DNA of 64,000 bases, taken from positions 35,304,332 through 35,368,331 of the forward strand of contig NC_135549.1 of the NCBI RefSeq assembly GCF_964340395.1. The letters are read 5' to 3'. The DNA is from Glandiceps talaboti. Its lineage: Eukaryota > Hemichordata > Enteropneusta > Spengelidae. Numbering within the stretch: position 1 is the first letter of the stretch; each line of letters opens with the position of its first letter. Positions 30,988 through 43,555 of the stretch are shown here, in pieces. The position numbers and the translations under genes were made by a program. The notes under the pieces were generated by a model. That model worked only from the letters and a program-made list of their open reading frames with translations, was not told the DNA's origin and did not search any database.

Positions 30988-31035
30988 CAACTTAAAGTCA
31001 AAAACTGCCAGGTCTCAATCTAACCCACAACTTAA
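30780..31035 (+). repeat. Family T copy, left part with (TG)n
   Basis: Motifs aaactcaaaaccactcaagc, attgttcaaatgaaaatgat, gcataactgaacaataggca and a long (TG)n tract (about 30,935-30,984) precede aaacaacttaaagtcaaaaa. The copy is cut at ttaa (31,032-31,035) by the next element. Confidence 0.7.
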
Positions 31036-32836
31036 AGTGTACATGCAAAGGTACATACTTTTTTTCGTAATTATGTTTATTTTGCCATAAAAATAAATGA
31101 AATTGCATTCACACCTCTAAATATTGCGCGCATTGTCAAGAAAGTCGCAAAAATACTTGCCCCCTTAATCCCCTGTGCTTCGACTAACTTCGGCACTGCA
31201 ACCAGCTCACGAAAGGTGTCGAGGTCCCACGTGTTACAAAAGCCTTCTAAGCCTTTGTGTAATGTTTACTTATGAATTACTAATTACGCTTGCCATATAT
31301 TATCTGTAACTGTACATATTGTGGTGTACCAGTTTAGTCTTCCGACAACAATGGTTCCTTGATGTTTTGTCGGCAGCACCCGCAGTGAAACATCACCCTA
31401 CACACATTTCCGAGTGATATAACTGAGTAGGTAATAATGGGTGAAGGCAGTTGAAATCACGTAAAAACTGGACAGTGACGCCATACAGTGAAAGCCGGTA
31501 AATGTTACCGGGGCCGGGTCAAGTTCTCCACGCCACCGGTGTAGCCATGATCAAAGCGAAAAAAGGAAGACAAATAAAATAATTTGAAATGATGTTTTCA
31601 AGAAAGCAAGTTAGCTTCATAAAATATTTTCATTACCATAGCTTTCATGTTGCATTCCATGTTGCTGGGAGTCGATCGTTTTCATTGCGATACATCACAT
31701 ACATCATCCGAATCATATCAAAGGAAAAAGACGCAACGCTCATTATAATGTTGCTATTTTTGTTTCCATTGTTTTGTCTACATGAACAATTACTGTGTCA
31801 TGCCAATCACATGTCAAAAGTGGATGGACACAGCAAAGTACAGTCAGCACCAAGCTTCACGCTCCCAGGTCAAATAACTTCCACAACGTAAGACATGTCT
31901 ATTCATAAAAAAACTCAAACAAAAATGGTCGGAGACAATACACAATACACCACAGTACGGCCGGCTTCAGTGAACATGGGCCGTGCTTTGAAAGAAGATG
32001 AAACCACTTCATGTCACTGTGTGGATGGTAATGAACGCAGTAAAAAATGAAATAAAGTACGTGTACACATAGCTTTCAAGAGGGACGGTTATACAAAACG
32101 TTCTGCTCTAACGAATTTGTGGGTCTACTTTCGCGAAGATTTTGAATGGTCATAGATTGAATGTACTGTTACGACACATGCTACATTTGAACAACTTGAG
32201 AGGAATATTATGGGGAACTCTTGAAGCCATTCTCATTCTCTGTATGTTTGATGGGTATGGAAATATTACATAATTTTCGTTTCGATTACATTGTCTGCAG
32301 GAGCTGTTTTCCACCCATTGAATAGTTATGTCAACAAAGGACGCTGATAACAGCATTCACTTTATGTAAACAACACTGCTTCACTAGGACATACTCATTC
32401 ACTACCAGAGGAACTACCGTTACTGCTAGCGGTCGGTTCGAATGAATTTGGCTAGATCACACCATCAGATGTTAATGCTGGAGTGTATTGCTCTACGCTT
32501 GAGGAATCTGATCAATATTCAATGTCGGGTTCTGGCGAAAACGGGTTTTGAAGTTGACCTTCTGGTTCGACCATAATGGCTTTACATGTAAAGATACACT
32601 GACGAATGCGTTTGTGTTCCTGCATTGACGTCATAAAGTTCCAAATCCTGTCCTATCCATATGCAAATAAGAGGTACTTACCTGAAGGTGCTCTGTGGCT
32701 GAGCCAAGAATGCCTCATTTTTCGCGCAATTTCTCGTGTTAGAATTATATTGTACTATTACAAACCCGATTTCCTTTATTTTTATGGCAAAATAAAAATA
32801 ATTACGAAAAAAAGTATGTACCTTTGCATGTACACT
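31036..32836. mobile_element. 1.8-kb TTAA-flanked non-autonomous DNA transposon
   Basis: Its terminal inverted repeats of about 62 bp start agtgtacatgcaaaggtaca, with very few differences between 31,036-31,099 and 32,773-32,836. TTAA flanks both ends (31,032-31,035; 32,837-32,840), and family T sequence resumes directly after the right end. TTAA targets are used by piggyBac and Kolobok elements; the AGT terminus fits Kolobok better, by recall. No transposase is visible in the interior. A 100-codon frame at 31,589-31,891 has no recognised domain. Part of the interior recurs at 63.3-64.0 kb. Confidence 0.85.
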
Positions 32837-33890
32837 TTAAAGTCAAATACCACTGGACCTATTGCCATGGGCATATTACCTTGGTTGTCTAGTTCGGAAA
32901 TTGTTCAACTCAAAATGATCTTACCATCGATGTGTGATTGGGGTGAAAAAAAATTTGATTTTTGGTCAAAAAACTGAAACTTGGCAGATTGGTCTGAAAT
33001 TTGGTTGGAACATTCTTAGAGGTGTTTAGATTAAGCATTGTGCATGACATAAGGATCCCATCAGTGATATGCAAGTTAGGTATGAAAATGTGTCTTTTAT
33101 CAAGAATGTTTAATTCCAAAACAGATTGGTCTGAAATTTATTTTGGAACGTTCTTCAGAGTGTTTATATTAGGAATTGTTCATCATGACATGATGATCCA
33201 ATCAATGATATGCAAAATAAGGCTAAGAATGTGTCTTTTTGGTCAAAAATCTATAATTCCAAAATAATTGAGTAGATTTGGTTGAACTATGATGGGAACG
33301 TTCTTAGTGATAACATTATTGGCTTTAGCAATAGCAACCATCGACCATGCCCTTTGCAACATTGAAATGACAATGCATATTACAAAGATAACAGGGATGG
33401 TTAGGTAGGTGAATATTACTGATTCAAAAAACACTATGCAAATGTGCCTAGCAACAAAACCATGCCCACAGCAATAGCTAAATGATGGTTTATATTGCAA
33501 AGACGAAAAGTGGGAAGAGCAGGCAAGTTGATTATTAATAAGTTTCCTAAAATGTATGGAAATACGCCTAGCAATGAGACCACGCCCAAAGCAACAGCTA
33601 AATACAGCTGTGCTACAATACCATGGTGCTTTTTTTTGGTCAAAAAACTTAAACTAAAAAATTACTGGGTAGGTAGGTCTGAAATTTGGTGTGAACATTC
33701 TTAGGGGTGTTTATATTAAGAATTATTTATGACATTATGATTCAATCAGTGATATGCAAATGTGAAACCTGAGATGGGTAGGTAAATGAATAACGATTCC
33801 AAGAAATGTAACCAAATATGCCTAGCAACAAGACCATGCCCATACTTGTAGCAACAGCCAAATACAGTTGTGCTAATGCCTTTGGCGATA
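32837..33890 (+). repeat. Family T copies, right part and further tandem segments
   Basis: It resumes with aaagtcaaataccactggac and continues with several variants of the body (cagattggtctgaaattt, tgatatgcaa) and ~115-bp units (cctagcaacaaaaccatgcc, cctagcaatgagaccacgcc). It finishes at acagttgtgctaatgcc. No coding potential. Confidence 0.7.
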
Positions 33891-34019
33891 TTTTTGATGT
33901 CATGAAATCACTAAACATTGTATGGGATACTTGGCTATAGACATGGGACTTGATAAAAATCCGTCCCTAACTGTCTGTCTGCTTAACTGTGGGTGACTTT
34001 ATCTTAAAGTCAAAATTAT

Positions 34020-35035
34020 TTGTCCCCACTGGATGAAGTACGGGACGGGGACTTATGGATTGGGCTCCGTTTGACCGTGCGTGCGTGCGTCCGTCCGTGC
34101 GTCCGTCCATCCGTCCGTCCAGAGCCGTTTCTTGGAGATGCCTGGACCGTTTTTTTTTTCAAACTTGGTACATGGGCAACATACAATGTTGCTCGTCAAT
34201 TTGTTTCATGATACGATCCAATATGGCCACCTAGCAACCATTTTGTTTGCAAATTTTCCCTGTCTAAAGCCATAACTGAGACATGCTTGAACAGATCTCA
34301 TTCAAAGTTGGTATTAGGACAGTGTTCTATGACATACATGTGCATATTCATTGTTGTCGTGATACGATCGAATATGGCTGCCTGGCAGCCATTTTGTTTG
34401 TGAATTTTCTATGTCCAAAGCCATAACTCAGACATGCTTGAACAGATCTCATTCAAAGTTGCTATTAGGACAGTGTTCTATGACATACATTTGCATATTC
34501 ATTGTTGTCATGATACGATCCAATATGGCCGCCTGGCAGCCATTTTGTTTGTGAATTTTCATGTCCAAAGCCATAACTCAGACATGCTTGAACAGATCTC
34601 ATTCAAAGTTGGTATTAGGACAGTGTTCTATGACATACATGTGCATATCCATTTTCGTCATGATACGATCCAATATGGCTGCATGGCAGCCATTTTGTTT
34701 GTGAATTTTTCATGTCCAAAGCCATAACTCAGACATGCGTGACCAGGTTCCCCCCCCCCCCCCATACCCGACCCATCCTATTTTTGTTGAATGGTTCATT
34801 CCATCACGTCATCTTGCAGAGTAGGCATGTCCAATGTCTAACGAGGAGACACAACATGAGTAGGCATGTTCCATGTCCAACGAGCAGACACAATATATCT
34901 AAGTCTGTTTGATTTAGGTTCACAAGTGTTGTTGCGTAATCAGAGTAGTGATATCAAGAAAATGACAACATAAACTGCCAGTTCCTTAAAACCCAATCAT
35001 AGCGGGGACTATGTCATTCTCAATGACTTGTTTTG
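34020..35035 (+). repeat. Family R copy 2
   Basis: It has a gtccgtccgtgcgtcc-type tract and cttggagatgcctggaccg, four ~151-bp units, a C-run (about 34,749-34,763), then ccaatcatagcggggactat and ctcaatgacttg at the end. Compared with copy 1 it carries an extra acacaacatgagtaggcatg-type segment near 34,830-34,900. Confidence 0.8.
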
Positions 35036-35059
35036 AAATTTGGTATGGATGTAGTCTAT

Positions 35060-35590
35060 CAGCTAGCCCTCGGATGTTCTTCCGATAAAATACGACACAC
35101 AGCCGAACAACGCTATCGAGGATGGAACATCCGAGGTCTAGCGAATGTCATCAGGATATAAATAACTGCCAATCTGAGAACCGCATTAGCGACAAGCACA
35201 AACAGAGGACAATAGCTAAATTTTCATGCATATTCATCTTAAGGAGGGGCTTGTATAAATAACCACCAATGCATTAACCGAAATGTGTGAATGACGTCTA
35301 CACACTCATCAAACTCACAATTACCATAAACCGATAAGCCATAGTAATGACGTAAATGCGTTTGTCAACACTTGCATGCAGAGATTCCCAGAGGTCATAG
35401 GTTATTGAATATATTAAAGTATATATATGCATAGATGGCCCAACCCACCGCTCAATGTAATCTCAATGGAATGTCCGGTCTGAAAATGACATTCGCTAGA
35501 CTGTTCGGGCAGGCCCTCACATGCGAACTTCGTTCGCTTATAGTTTTAGCATCGAAAGAAAGCCCGAACGTCTAGCAGCAAGACTAGTAT
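35060..35590. repeat. Region with nested inverted repeats
   Basis: Inverted pairs are ccctcggatgttc (about 35,076) with gaacatccgagg (about 35,126), and gctagactgttcgggc (about 35,495) with gcccgaacgtctagc (about 35,563). This suggests a small foldback or composite element of about 0.5 kb. No gene is visible. Confidence 0.5.
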
Positions 35591-35639
35591 GGATGTTGCT
35601 TTCAGTCTCTAATGAAGATATTGTTGAATACAAAATATA

Positions 35640-35990
35640 CATATCTGACTAGCACACACATAGCATATTGCAAATGTAAGAACAGGGATGGATAGGCAAA
35701 TAAATATTCAACAAATGTTTGCAAATACTCCTTGCAACAAGACCATGCCCACAACAACAGCCAAGTGATGGTGTATATTGTAAAGATAAAAACAGGATTG
35801 CATAGGCAAGTCAATAAAGAATGAAAATAAAGTATGCAAATATGCCTAGCATAAGGTGGAAGACGTGTAACAAGTTTCATTAAAATTGATGCAGCAATAT
35901 CATGTTCTGAAATGGACACATGCACATACACAGATGGACAGACAGAGACAGAGAGACAGACAAACAAACAAACAAACAAACAAATAACGT
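35640..35990 (+). repeat. Family T fragment and (CAAA)n
   Basis: Two ~115-bp type units (ccttgcaacaagaccatgcc, acaacaacagccaagtgatg) are followed by an iterated cagacagagagac stretch and caaacaaacaaacaaa (about 35,960-35,986). Confidence 0.65.
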
Positions 35991-36335
35991 AACCTTCTCT
36001 TTTCAGGCCACATTCAAATGTCTACTCCTATGGTATCTGGGTCAGGCTTTCTTTGAAGACTTTGACCATTTCCCTTGTAAAGGACGTCGACTGTGATCTA
36101 TGAAAACTTGCTCTCACTACAATTTCTTCTAATGTAATGTCATAACACATGGTTTGATAGAAGGGACTGTTAAGCATAGACAAGTTCTTAGACCATATCA
36201 CTATTTCACTAAGTACTGTTGAAAGCATATGAAGACTAAGTGAGAATAGAGATACACATATATGTTCAAGTCCAACATTCTTACTGGCACAAAAAATTGA
36301 ACTAATTCACTTTGTCTAAATGTTTTTTTCTGTAG

Positions 36336-36442
36336 AACTTGGAGACCTGTTGTTTTTATTGCTGACAAAATATGATGATATTGACATAAGGGAGAGAGCT
36401 AGATTCTACTATGCATTGATGACCAATTTGTCTACTCAAAAG
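36336..36442 (+). CDS. AP5B1: AP-5 complex subunit beta-1, exon C
   Basis: The acceptor tgtttttttctgtag ends at 36,335 and the donor caaaag|gtaaga follows 36,442. The 107 bases complete the split codon from exon B and encode ELGDLLFLLLTKYDDIDIRE followed by RARFYYALMTNLSTQK, leaving phase 0. The DIRERARFYYALMTNLS stretch corresponds to human AP5B1 DGRDHARLYYILLAHLA, the most recognisable motif of the set. The open frame continuing past the donor is intronic. Confidence 0.85.
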
Positions 36443-37130
36443 GTAAGACCAAAAGAAATACTAAGAATTACAAAATGCTTATGGGAGATTCTAAATACTC
36501 AAAAATTTACCATCGCTTTGATGACAGGGTTGTGAAACATATTCTGATTTAAAAATTTCAAAAATCACCAGTGAACACCTTATATATAGGCCAAGGAAAA
36601 AAAATTATTTCTCATCCAAAGGAAAATTTAAAAGTGATGCAGTATTCTTTCTTTTTTTAAAGCTCTTTTATACTGATCAATATGATTATACACCGAGAAT
36701 GTTTTATGTAAGTTCTGATAATGTATGCATAATGTACAAAAGTACCAGATATTGATAACATATACATACATCTATTGATTCAATCATGGATAATACACAT
36801 CCATGAGTTAATACAACATACAGAACCAGAGATGAACTGAAAATGCTCCCATTTATCTTTGTATAATCTGTAATTGTAGCAAGTTTCATTGAATTTGGTG
36901 CAGCCGTACTTCATGTATAGCCCCATTTATAAAATCATAAATTATGCAAATTAGCATTAATTATGCAAGCCACTCCCACCAAAATATATTAGTAAAGTGA
37001 CTACAATGCACTCACGCCTTTCATTATAAAGTACAGCCGTTCTACATTATATTTTAATTACAAAACTTAGCAACTGAGTAATTAATTGACAAGACTTTGA
37101 AATATCTTTCTGAACAAAAGCCGTCAGACT
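36443..37130. other. Intronic stretch without recognised features
   Basis: AT-rich; no gene or named repeat that I can support. Confidence 0.4.
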
Positions 37131-37819
37131 GATAGCATTGGTATTTGTTGGGGACATTACTATTACAAATGAAAATGATCACATCAGAGAAAGAAGATGA
37201 AGAAATATCAAGCATATAATGATCTCATCAGTGATATGCAAATTAGGTGTAAAAAATTGAATTTAGGTCAAAACTTATCTCATTCTCAAAAAGTACTTGG
37301 TCATTGAGACTGAAACTTGACAAGATGTTTCTAGAAGATTTATTCTGCAGGTTTTCTTCCAAACATTTTGACACAATTAGCCCTAGCAACCATGACCACA
37401 CCCTTAGCAACAACCAAATGCCAGTATATTTTGCTAAAATAACATCTGGTAGGCAAGTGAGGAAAATAAAAAGTGTATGCAAATGTCCCTAGCAACCATG
37501 ACCACGTCCATAGCGACAGCCAAAAAAACTGTGTATATCACAAAGATAACATCAGGGATTCTTAGACAAGTGAATAAACATTAAAAAAGTATGCAAATAT
37601 GCCTATCAACAAGACCATGCCCATATCAACAGCCAAATAATCGCGTATATTGCAAAGATAACGGATTAATAGACAAAGGATAAACATTTAAAAAATGTAT
37701 GCAAATAAACCTAGCAACCATGTCTACGCCCATAGCAACAGATAAATGATCATGTATATTCCAAAAATAACATCAGGGATTCATAGACAAGTAAACAAAC
37801 ATTCAAAAAGTATGCAAAT
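37131..37819 (+). repeat. Family T copy, left part, interrupted by the 5.2-kb element
   Basis: Body motifs (gatatgcaaattaggtgtaa, cttggtcattgagactgaaa) and ~115-bp units run up to tatgcaaat at 37,819. The continuation (aaatatgtctagcagcatga) resumes at 43,025 and runs to about 43,180. Confidence 0.75.
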
Positions 37820-38324
37820 CAGCGCAAGCAAGCTTAGGGTACCATAATTTTTTGAAAATGTGTTACCAGTTTGTCACAATTAATTTTAAGAGATATTATT
37901 TACAATTTTCACACTAGTTTATGAAATTCACAATATTTTACAACATAGATAACATTTGGCTCTGTTGAGTCACTGGATCTTTCTCAATTTCAAATAAAAG
38001 GGCCAATTTTTACAATTTTCTTGCGTTACTAGTGGCCAAATTAAAACATGTACAAGATATTTACATTTCCCCACACTAACATCAGTGCTGGCTAAGTATT
38101 TTCTCACTTATATCTTGTCTGCTAGACCTTACTTGACTTGCAGAATGATATCAAAACAGGTGTATGGTATATCTGGTCATAAGTAGAGACACTAGAATAT
38201 GGAAAATGCTGTGTTACCAAAATGGAGTAAATTATGATGTCACTGTTTTACTGGGTCACTGTACTACTATAAACACCTGAAAAAAAATGTTGCTACAATG
38301 CCTCTGAATTAGGACTGGCATGAA

Positions 38325-39097
38325 CAATTTGTAGCATTTTTTGAATGTTTATTCAATTGTCTATTAGACCTGTTGTTATCTTTGTGAAATACACGACTGT
38401 TTGGCTGTTGCTATGGGTGTGGTCATGGTTGCTAGGGTATTTGCATTACATTTTTTGAATGTTTACTCACTTGCCTACCAGATGATGTTGTTATTTGACC
38501 AAGATATACTGCCATTTGGTTGTTGCTAAGGGATTGGTCATGGTTGCTAGGGCCAATTTTGTCAAAATGTTTTGAAGAAAGTCTTCAGAATAACACTTTC
38601 AGAAACATCTCACCTAGTTTCAGTCTCACTGACCAAGTACTTTTTGAGATTTAAGCTTTTGACCAAAAATGAACATTTTTACACCTAATTTGCATATCAC
38701 TCATGGAATCATTGTATGCTTAATATTTCTTCGTCCATACATCCCTAGATGCATTCCCATTAAATTTCAGCTCAATCTGTTCAGTAGTTTTGGAATTATA
38801 GATTTTTAACAAAAAAGACACATTTTTAGCCCTAATTTGCATATTACTGATGGAATCATCATGTCATGAACAAATCTGACTTTACACCCCCTTAAGATTG
38901 TTCTCACCAGATTTCACACCAATCTGCCCAGTAGTTTCTGAGTTTAAGTTTTTTGACGAAAAATCACGTTTTTTGACCCAAATCACACACCTGTGATGCG
39001 ATCATTTTGATTTGAACAATTTCCCAACTAAACACCAAAGGTAATGGACCCACCAAATATCATGGCAATCGGTTCAGCGGTTTTTTACTTTAATTTG

Positions 39098-39135
<38 letters not shown>

Positions 39136-39195
39136 TAGATGCAGGGCGATCCCTATAGCACTACTGAACCTCAGTTCAGTTATGCTAAAAATGGT
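38325..39195 (-). repeat. Family T copy in reverse orientation
   Basis: Read on the minus strand it has the same order as the copy at 12.8 kb: ctgaggttcagtagtgct hairpin, (TG)n (39,101-39,133 as ca), cagattggtgtgaaatc-type body, and ~115-bp units ending near 38,330. It lies inside the 5.2-kb element, so it inserted into that element or was carried with it. Confidence 0.75.
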
Positions 39196-39345
39196 CTGAA
39201 TTGCGTACTTATACAAGTCATAATCCAAAAAAGCTAAACATAAAAAACTGTTAATTTTAGTGCACAAGAATTCAAGTTTTCAGTGGTTTAGAGATAGTTC
39301 ACAATATATTGTAACATTTCTGTACAGTTTCTTTCCCTTTATCCA

Positions 39346-42216
39346 CTGACAAGCTAGTGCTATTTTACATGAATTTTTCAAACATGATATTTAAGATACA
39401 TAGGACATGACAAGCTAGTGCTATTTTACAGGAATTTTTCAAACATGATATTTAAGATACATAGGACATGACAAGCTAGTGCTATTTTACAGGAATTTTT
39501 CAAACTTGATATTTAAGATACATAGGACATGACAAGCTAGTGCTATTTTACAGGAATTTTTCAAACATGATATTTAAGATACATAGGACATGACAAGCTA
39601 GTGCTATTTTACAGGAATTTTTCAAACATGATATTTAAGATACATAGGACATGACAAGCTAGTGCTATTTTACAGGAATTTTTCAAACATGATATTTAAG
39701 ATACATAGGACATGACAAGCTAGTGCTATTTTACAGGAATTGTTCAAACATGATATATAAGATACATAGGACATGACAAGCTAGTGCTATTTTACAGGAA
39801 TTGTTCAAACATGATATATAAGATACATAGGACATGACAAGCTAGTGCTGTTTTACAGGAATTGTTCAAACATGACATATAAGATACATAGGACATGACA
39901 AGCTAGTGCTGTTTTACAGGAATTGTTCAAACATGACATATAAGATACATAGGACATGACAAGCTAGTGCTGTTTTACAGGAATTGTTCAAACATGACAT
40001 TTAAGATACATAGGACATGACAAGCTAGTGCTGTTTTACAGGAATTGTTCAAACATGACATTTAAGATACATAGGACATGACAAGCTAGTGCTGTTTTAC
40101 AGGAATTGTTCAAACATGACATTTAAGATACATAGGACATGACAAGCTAGTGCTGTTTTACAGGAATTGTTCAAACATGATATTTAAGATACATAGGACA
40201 TGACAAGCTAGTGCTGTTTTACAGGAATTGTTCAAACATGATATTTAAGATACATAGGACATGACAAGCTAGTGCTGTTTTACAGGAATTTTTCAAACAT
40301 GATATTTAAGATACATAGGACATGACAAGCTAGTGCTGTTTTACAGGAATTTTTCAAACATGATATTTAAGATACATAGGACATGACAAGCTAGTGCTGT
40401 TTTACAGGAATTTTTCAAACATGATATTTAAGATACATAGGACATGACAAGCTAGTGCTGTTTTACAGGAATTTTTCAAACATGATATTTAAGATACATA
40501 GGACATGACAAGCTAGTGCTGTTTTACAGGAATTTTTCAAACATGATATTTAAGATACATAGGACATGACAAGCTAGTGCTGTTTTACAGGAATTTTTCA
40601 AACATGATATTTAAGATAAATAGGACATGACAAGCTAGTGCTGTTTTACAGGAATTTTTCAAACATGATATTTAAGATAAATAGGACATGACAAGCTAGT
40701 GCTGTTTTACAGGAATTGTTCAAACATGATATTTAAGATACATAGGACATGACAAGCTAGTGCTGTTTTACAGGAATTTTTCAAACATGATATTTAAGAT
40801 ACATAGGACATGACAAGCTAGTGCTATTTTACAGGAATTTTTCAAACATGATATTTAAGATACATAGGACATGACAAGCTAGTGCTATTTTACAGGAATT
40901 TTTCAAACATGATATTTAAGATACATAGGACATGACAAGCTAGTGCTATTTTACAGGAATTGTTCAAACATGACATTTAAGATACATAGGACATGACAAG
41001 CTAGTGCTATTTTACAGGAATTGTTCAAACATGACATATAAGATACATAGGACATGACAAGCTAGTGCTATTTTACAGGAATTGTTCAAACATGACATTT
41101 AAGATACATAGGACATGACAAGCTAGTGCTGTTTTACAGGAATTGTTCAAACATGACATTTAAGATACATAGGACATGACAAGCTAGTGCTGTTTTACAG
41201 GAATTGTTCAAACATGACATTTAAGATACATAGGACATGACAAGCTAGTGCTGTTTTACAGGAATTGTTCAAACATGATATTTAAGATACATAGGACATG
41301 ACAAGCTAGTGCTGTTTTACAGGAATTTTTCAAACATGATATTTAAGATACATAGGACATGACAAGCTAGTGCTGTTTTACAGGAATTTTTCAAACATGA
41401 TATTTAAGATACATAGGACATGACAAGCTAGTGCTGTTTTACAGGAATTGTTCAAACATGATATTTAAGATACATAGGACATGACAAGCTAGTGCTGTTT
41501 TACAGGAATTGTTCAAACATGATATTTAAGATACATAGGACATGACAAGCTAGTGCTGTTTTACAGGAATTGTTCAAACATGATATTTAAGATACATAGG
41601 ACATGACAAGCTAGTGCTGTTTTACAGGAATTGTTCAAACATGATATTTAAGATACATAGGACATGACAAGCTAGTGCTGTTTTACAGGAATTGTTCAAA
41701 CATGATATTTAAGATACATAGGACATGACAAGCTAGTGCTGTTTTACAGGAATTTTTCAAACATGATATTTAAGATACATAGGACATGACAAGCTAGTGC
41801 TGTTTTACAGGAATTTTTCAAACATGATATTTAAGATACATAGGACATGACAAGCTAGTGCTGTTTTACAGGAATTTTTCAAACATGATATTTAAGATAC
41901 ATAGGACATGACAAGCTAGTGCTGTTTTACAGGAATTTTTCAAACATGATATTTAAGATACATAGGACATGACAAGCTAGTGCTGTTTTACAGGAATTGT
42001 TCAAACATGATATTTAAGATACATAGGACATGACAAGCTAGTGCTATTTTACAGGAATTGTTCAAACATGACATTTAAGATACATAGGACATGACAAGCT
42101 AGTGCTGTTTTACAGGAATTGTTCAAACATGACATTTAAGATACATAGGACATGACAAGCTAGTGCTATTTTACAGGAATTGTTCAAACATGATATTTAA
42201 GATACATAGGACATGA
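39346..42216 (+). repeat. 61-bp satellite array, about 47 units
   Basis: The unit is gacaagctagtgctgtttta, caggaatttttcaaacatg, atatttaagatacataggacat. Variation is confined mostly to a few sites (ctattt/ctgttt, tttttc/ttgttc, gatattt/gacattt/gacatat, acatag/aaatag), and neighbouring units share states, so runs of identical units alternate. The array is nearly free of indels. No coding potential. It lies inside the 5.2-kb element. Confidence 0.97.
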
Positions 42217-43180
42217 CATTTCAGCTTGATAGGACATGACTTTACGGAAAGGACATTTTGTCTCCAAGGTTAATATTCATCATTGACAAGTAACTTTTCT
42301 CAGAAATAATGCAGTTTCCCTTGAGTTTCTTAGTATTAAGCACATAGTTGTGGACTACTTTCTGTGTCAACCTCTTCCAGGCAACTAAATTTCATCATGA
42401 GATGGAAGAATAAAACTTTGAAAGAAATTAAAGTTTTCTCCCTTTTGAGAGGTGTTCAATTTTGTCACATCCTATGTAGGTGTTGTGTCAAAGTTAACAG
42501 GATGTTTCACTTGCAGAATCATTTTCAAAAAGTTAGCTTTTTACATGCCTCAAAATTGGTATTATGTGTATAATCACATATTTAAAAAACAGACTTGTCT
42601 ATACAGTGGTCCTGTTATATCAGAAAGTGTTTAACACATTTCCAGTAGTTTGTTATGCAGTAATTGTAGCAATGTCTGTCACCAACCAGAACAGGATATT
42701 TATCAAGAAACATCTATTGACAACTATTTAAAGTTATTGTACCATTCAGAATACTTGATTAATAACAAAAAAAATTGAATTTGCCTCACAACAGTAAGTT
42801 TTTTATCCATTTCTGATTATGTCACATCCTATGTAGGCAATTTGCATACTATAGCGTAGCATGGCCGAATCTCACAAATTTTGCTAAAAGTTATCTTTTC
42901 ACATAAACTGTAATAGACATTAGGTGTCCTACTTTCCTACTAGGATGGAAAATAATACCAACAGAGAAATTTATTTTTTGGTAACTTTGTCCACCAAAAT
43001 GGTACCCTAAGCCTGCCTGCGCTGAAATATGTCTAGCAGCATGACCCCCACCTATAGCAGGGTTGGATAGGCAACTGGATAGTCATTCAGCAAATGAACA
43101 CCTATACCTAGCATGGATCAGCATATGGGTAAACAGTTTAAAAAACTGTACATTTGTGCTACAACGCCATTGGCGTTATT

Positions 43181-43555
43181 TTTTTATATATATAAAAACA
43201 ACTTTATCATGGCTTCCTACTTGTAAAATCAACATGAAACAGCATTGACAAAGTTTGTGTTTGTAACTCAATACATTGCAAAAACTAAACAAATGGGTAA
43301 AAAAACTTTGAAATTGTACGTACTGTAACAAAGACTTTACACATTAATTAATCTTTTATAATTTATTGAGTTACAAACAAGGACTTGGCATATGGTGTTT
43401 TATATTGATTTATGAGTAGAAAGCCATGATAAAATTGTTCTGTAAATTCAAAGTTCCCAATAAATAGACAATCTTCATTCATATGACCACTATAACCAAT
43501 ACAATCAAATGTTCAAGAAATGGAGAACAAACTGTAACATAGATGAGGGATGTTT
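43181..43555. other. Intronic spacer without recognised features
   Basis: AT-rich; no supported gene. Confidence 0.4.

Larger units (their letters stand above)
37820..43024. mobile_element. 5.2-kb terminal-inverted-repeat element carrying a satellite array
   Basis: The 26-bp termini are inverted repeats (37,820-37,845 starting cagcgcaagcaagcttaggg; 42,999-43,024 ending taagcctgcctgcgctg), matching at 24 of 26 positions. It interrupts a family T unit, with aaat on both sides (37,816-37,819 and 43,025-43,028), consistent with a 4-bp target duplication. The interior holds a reverse-oriented family T copy (about 38,325-39,195), the 61-bp satellite array, and unique AT-rich sequence. No transposase is visible. 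It is a non-autonomous DNA transposon of undetermined superfamily. Confidence 0.75.
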
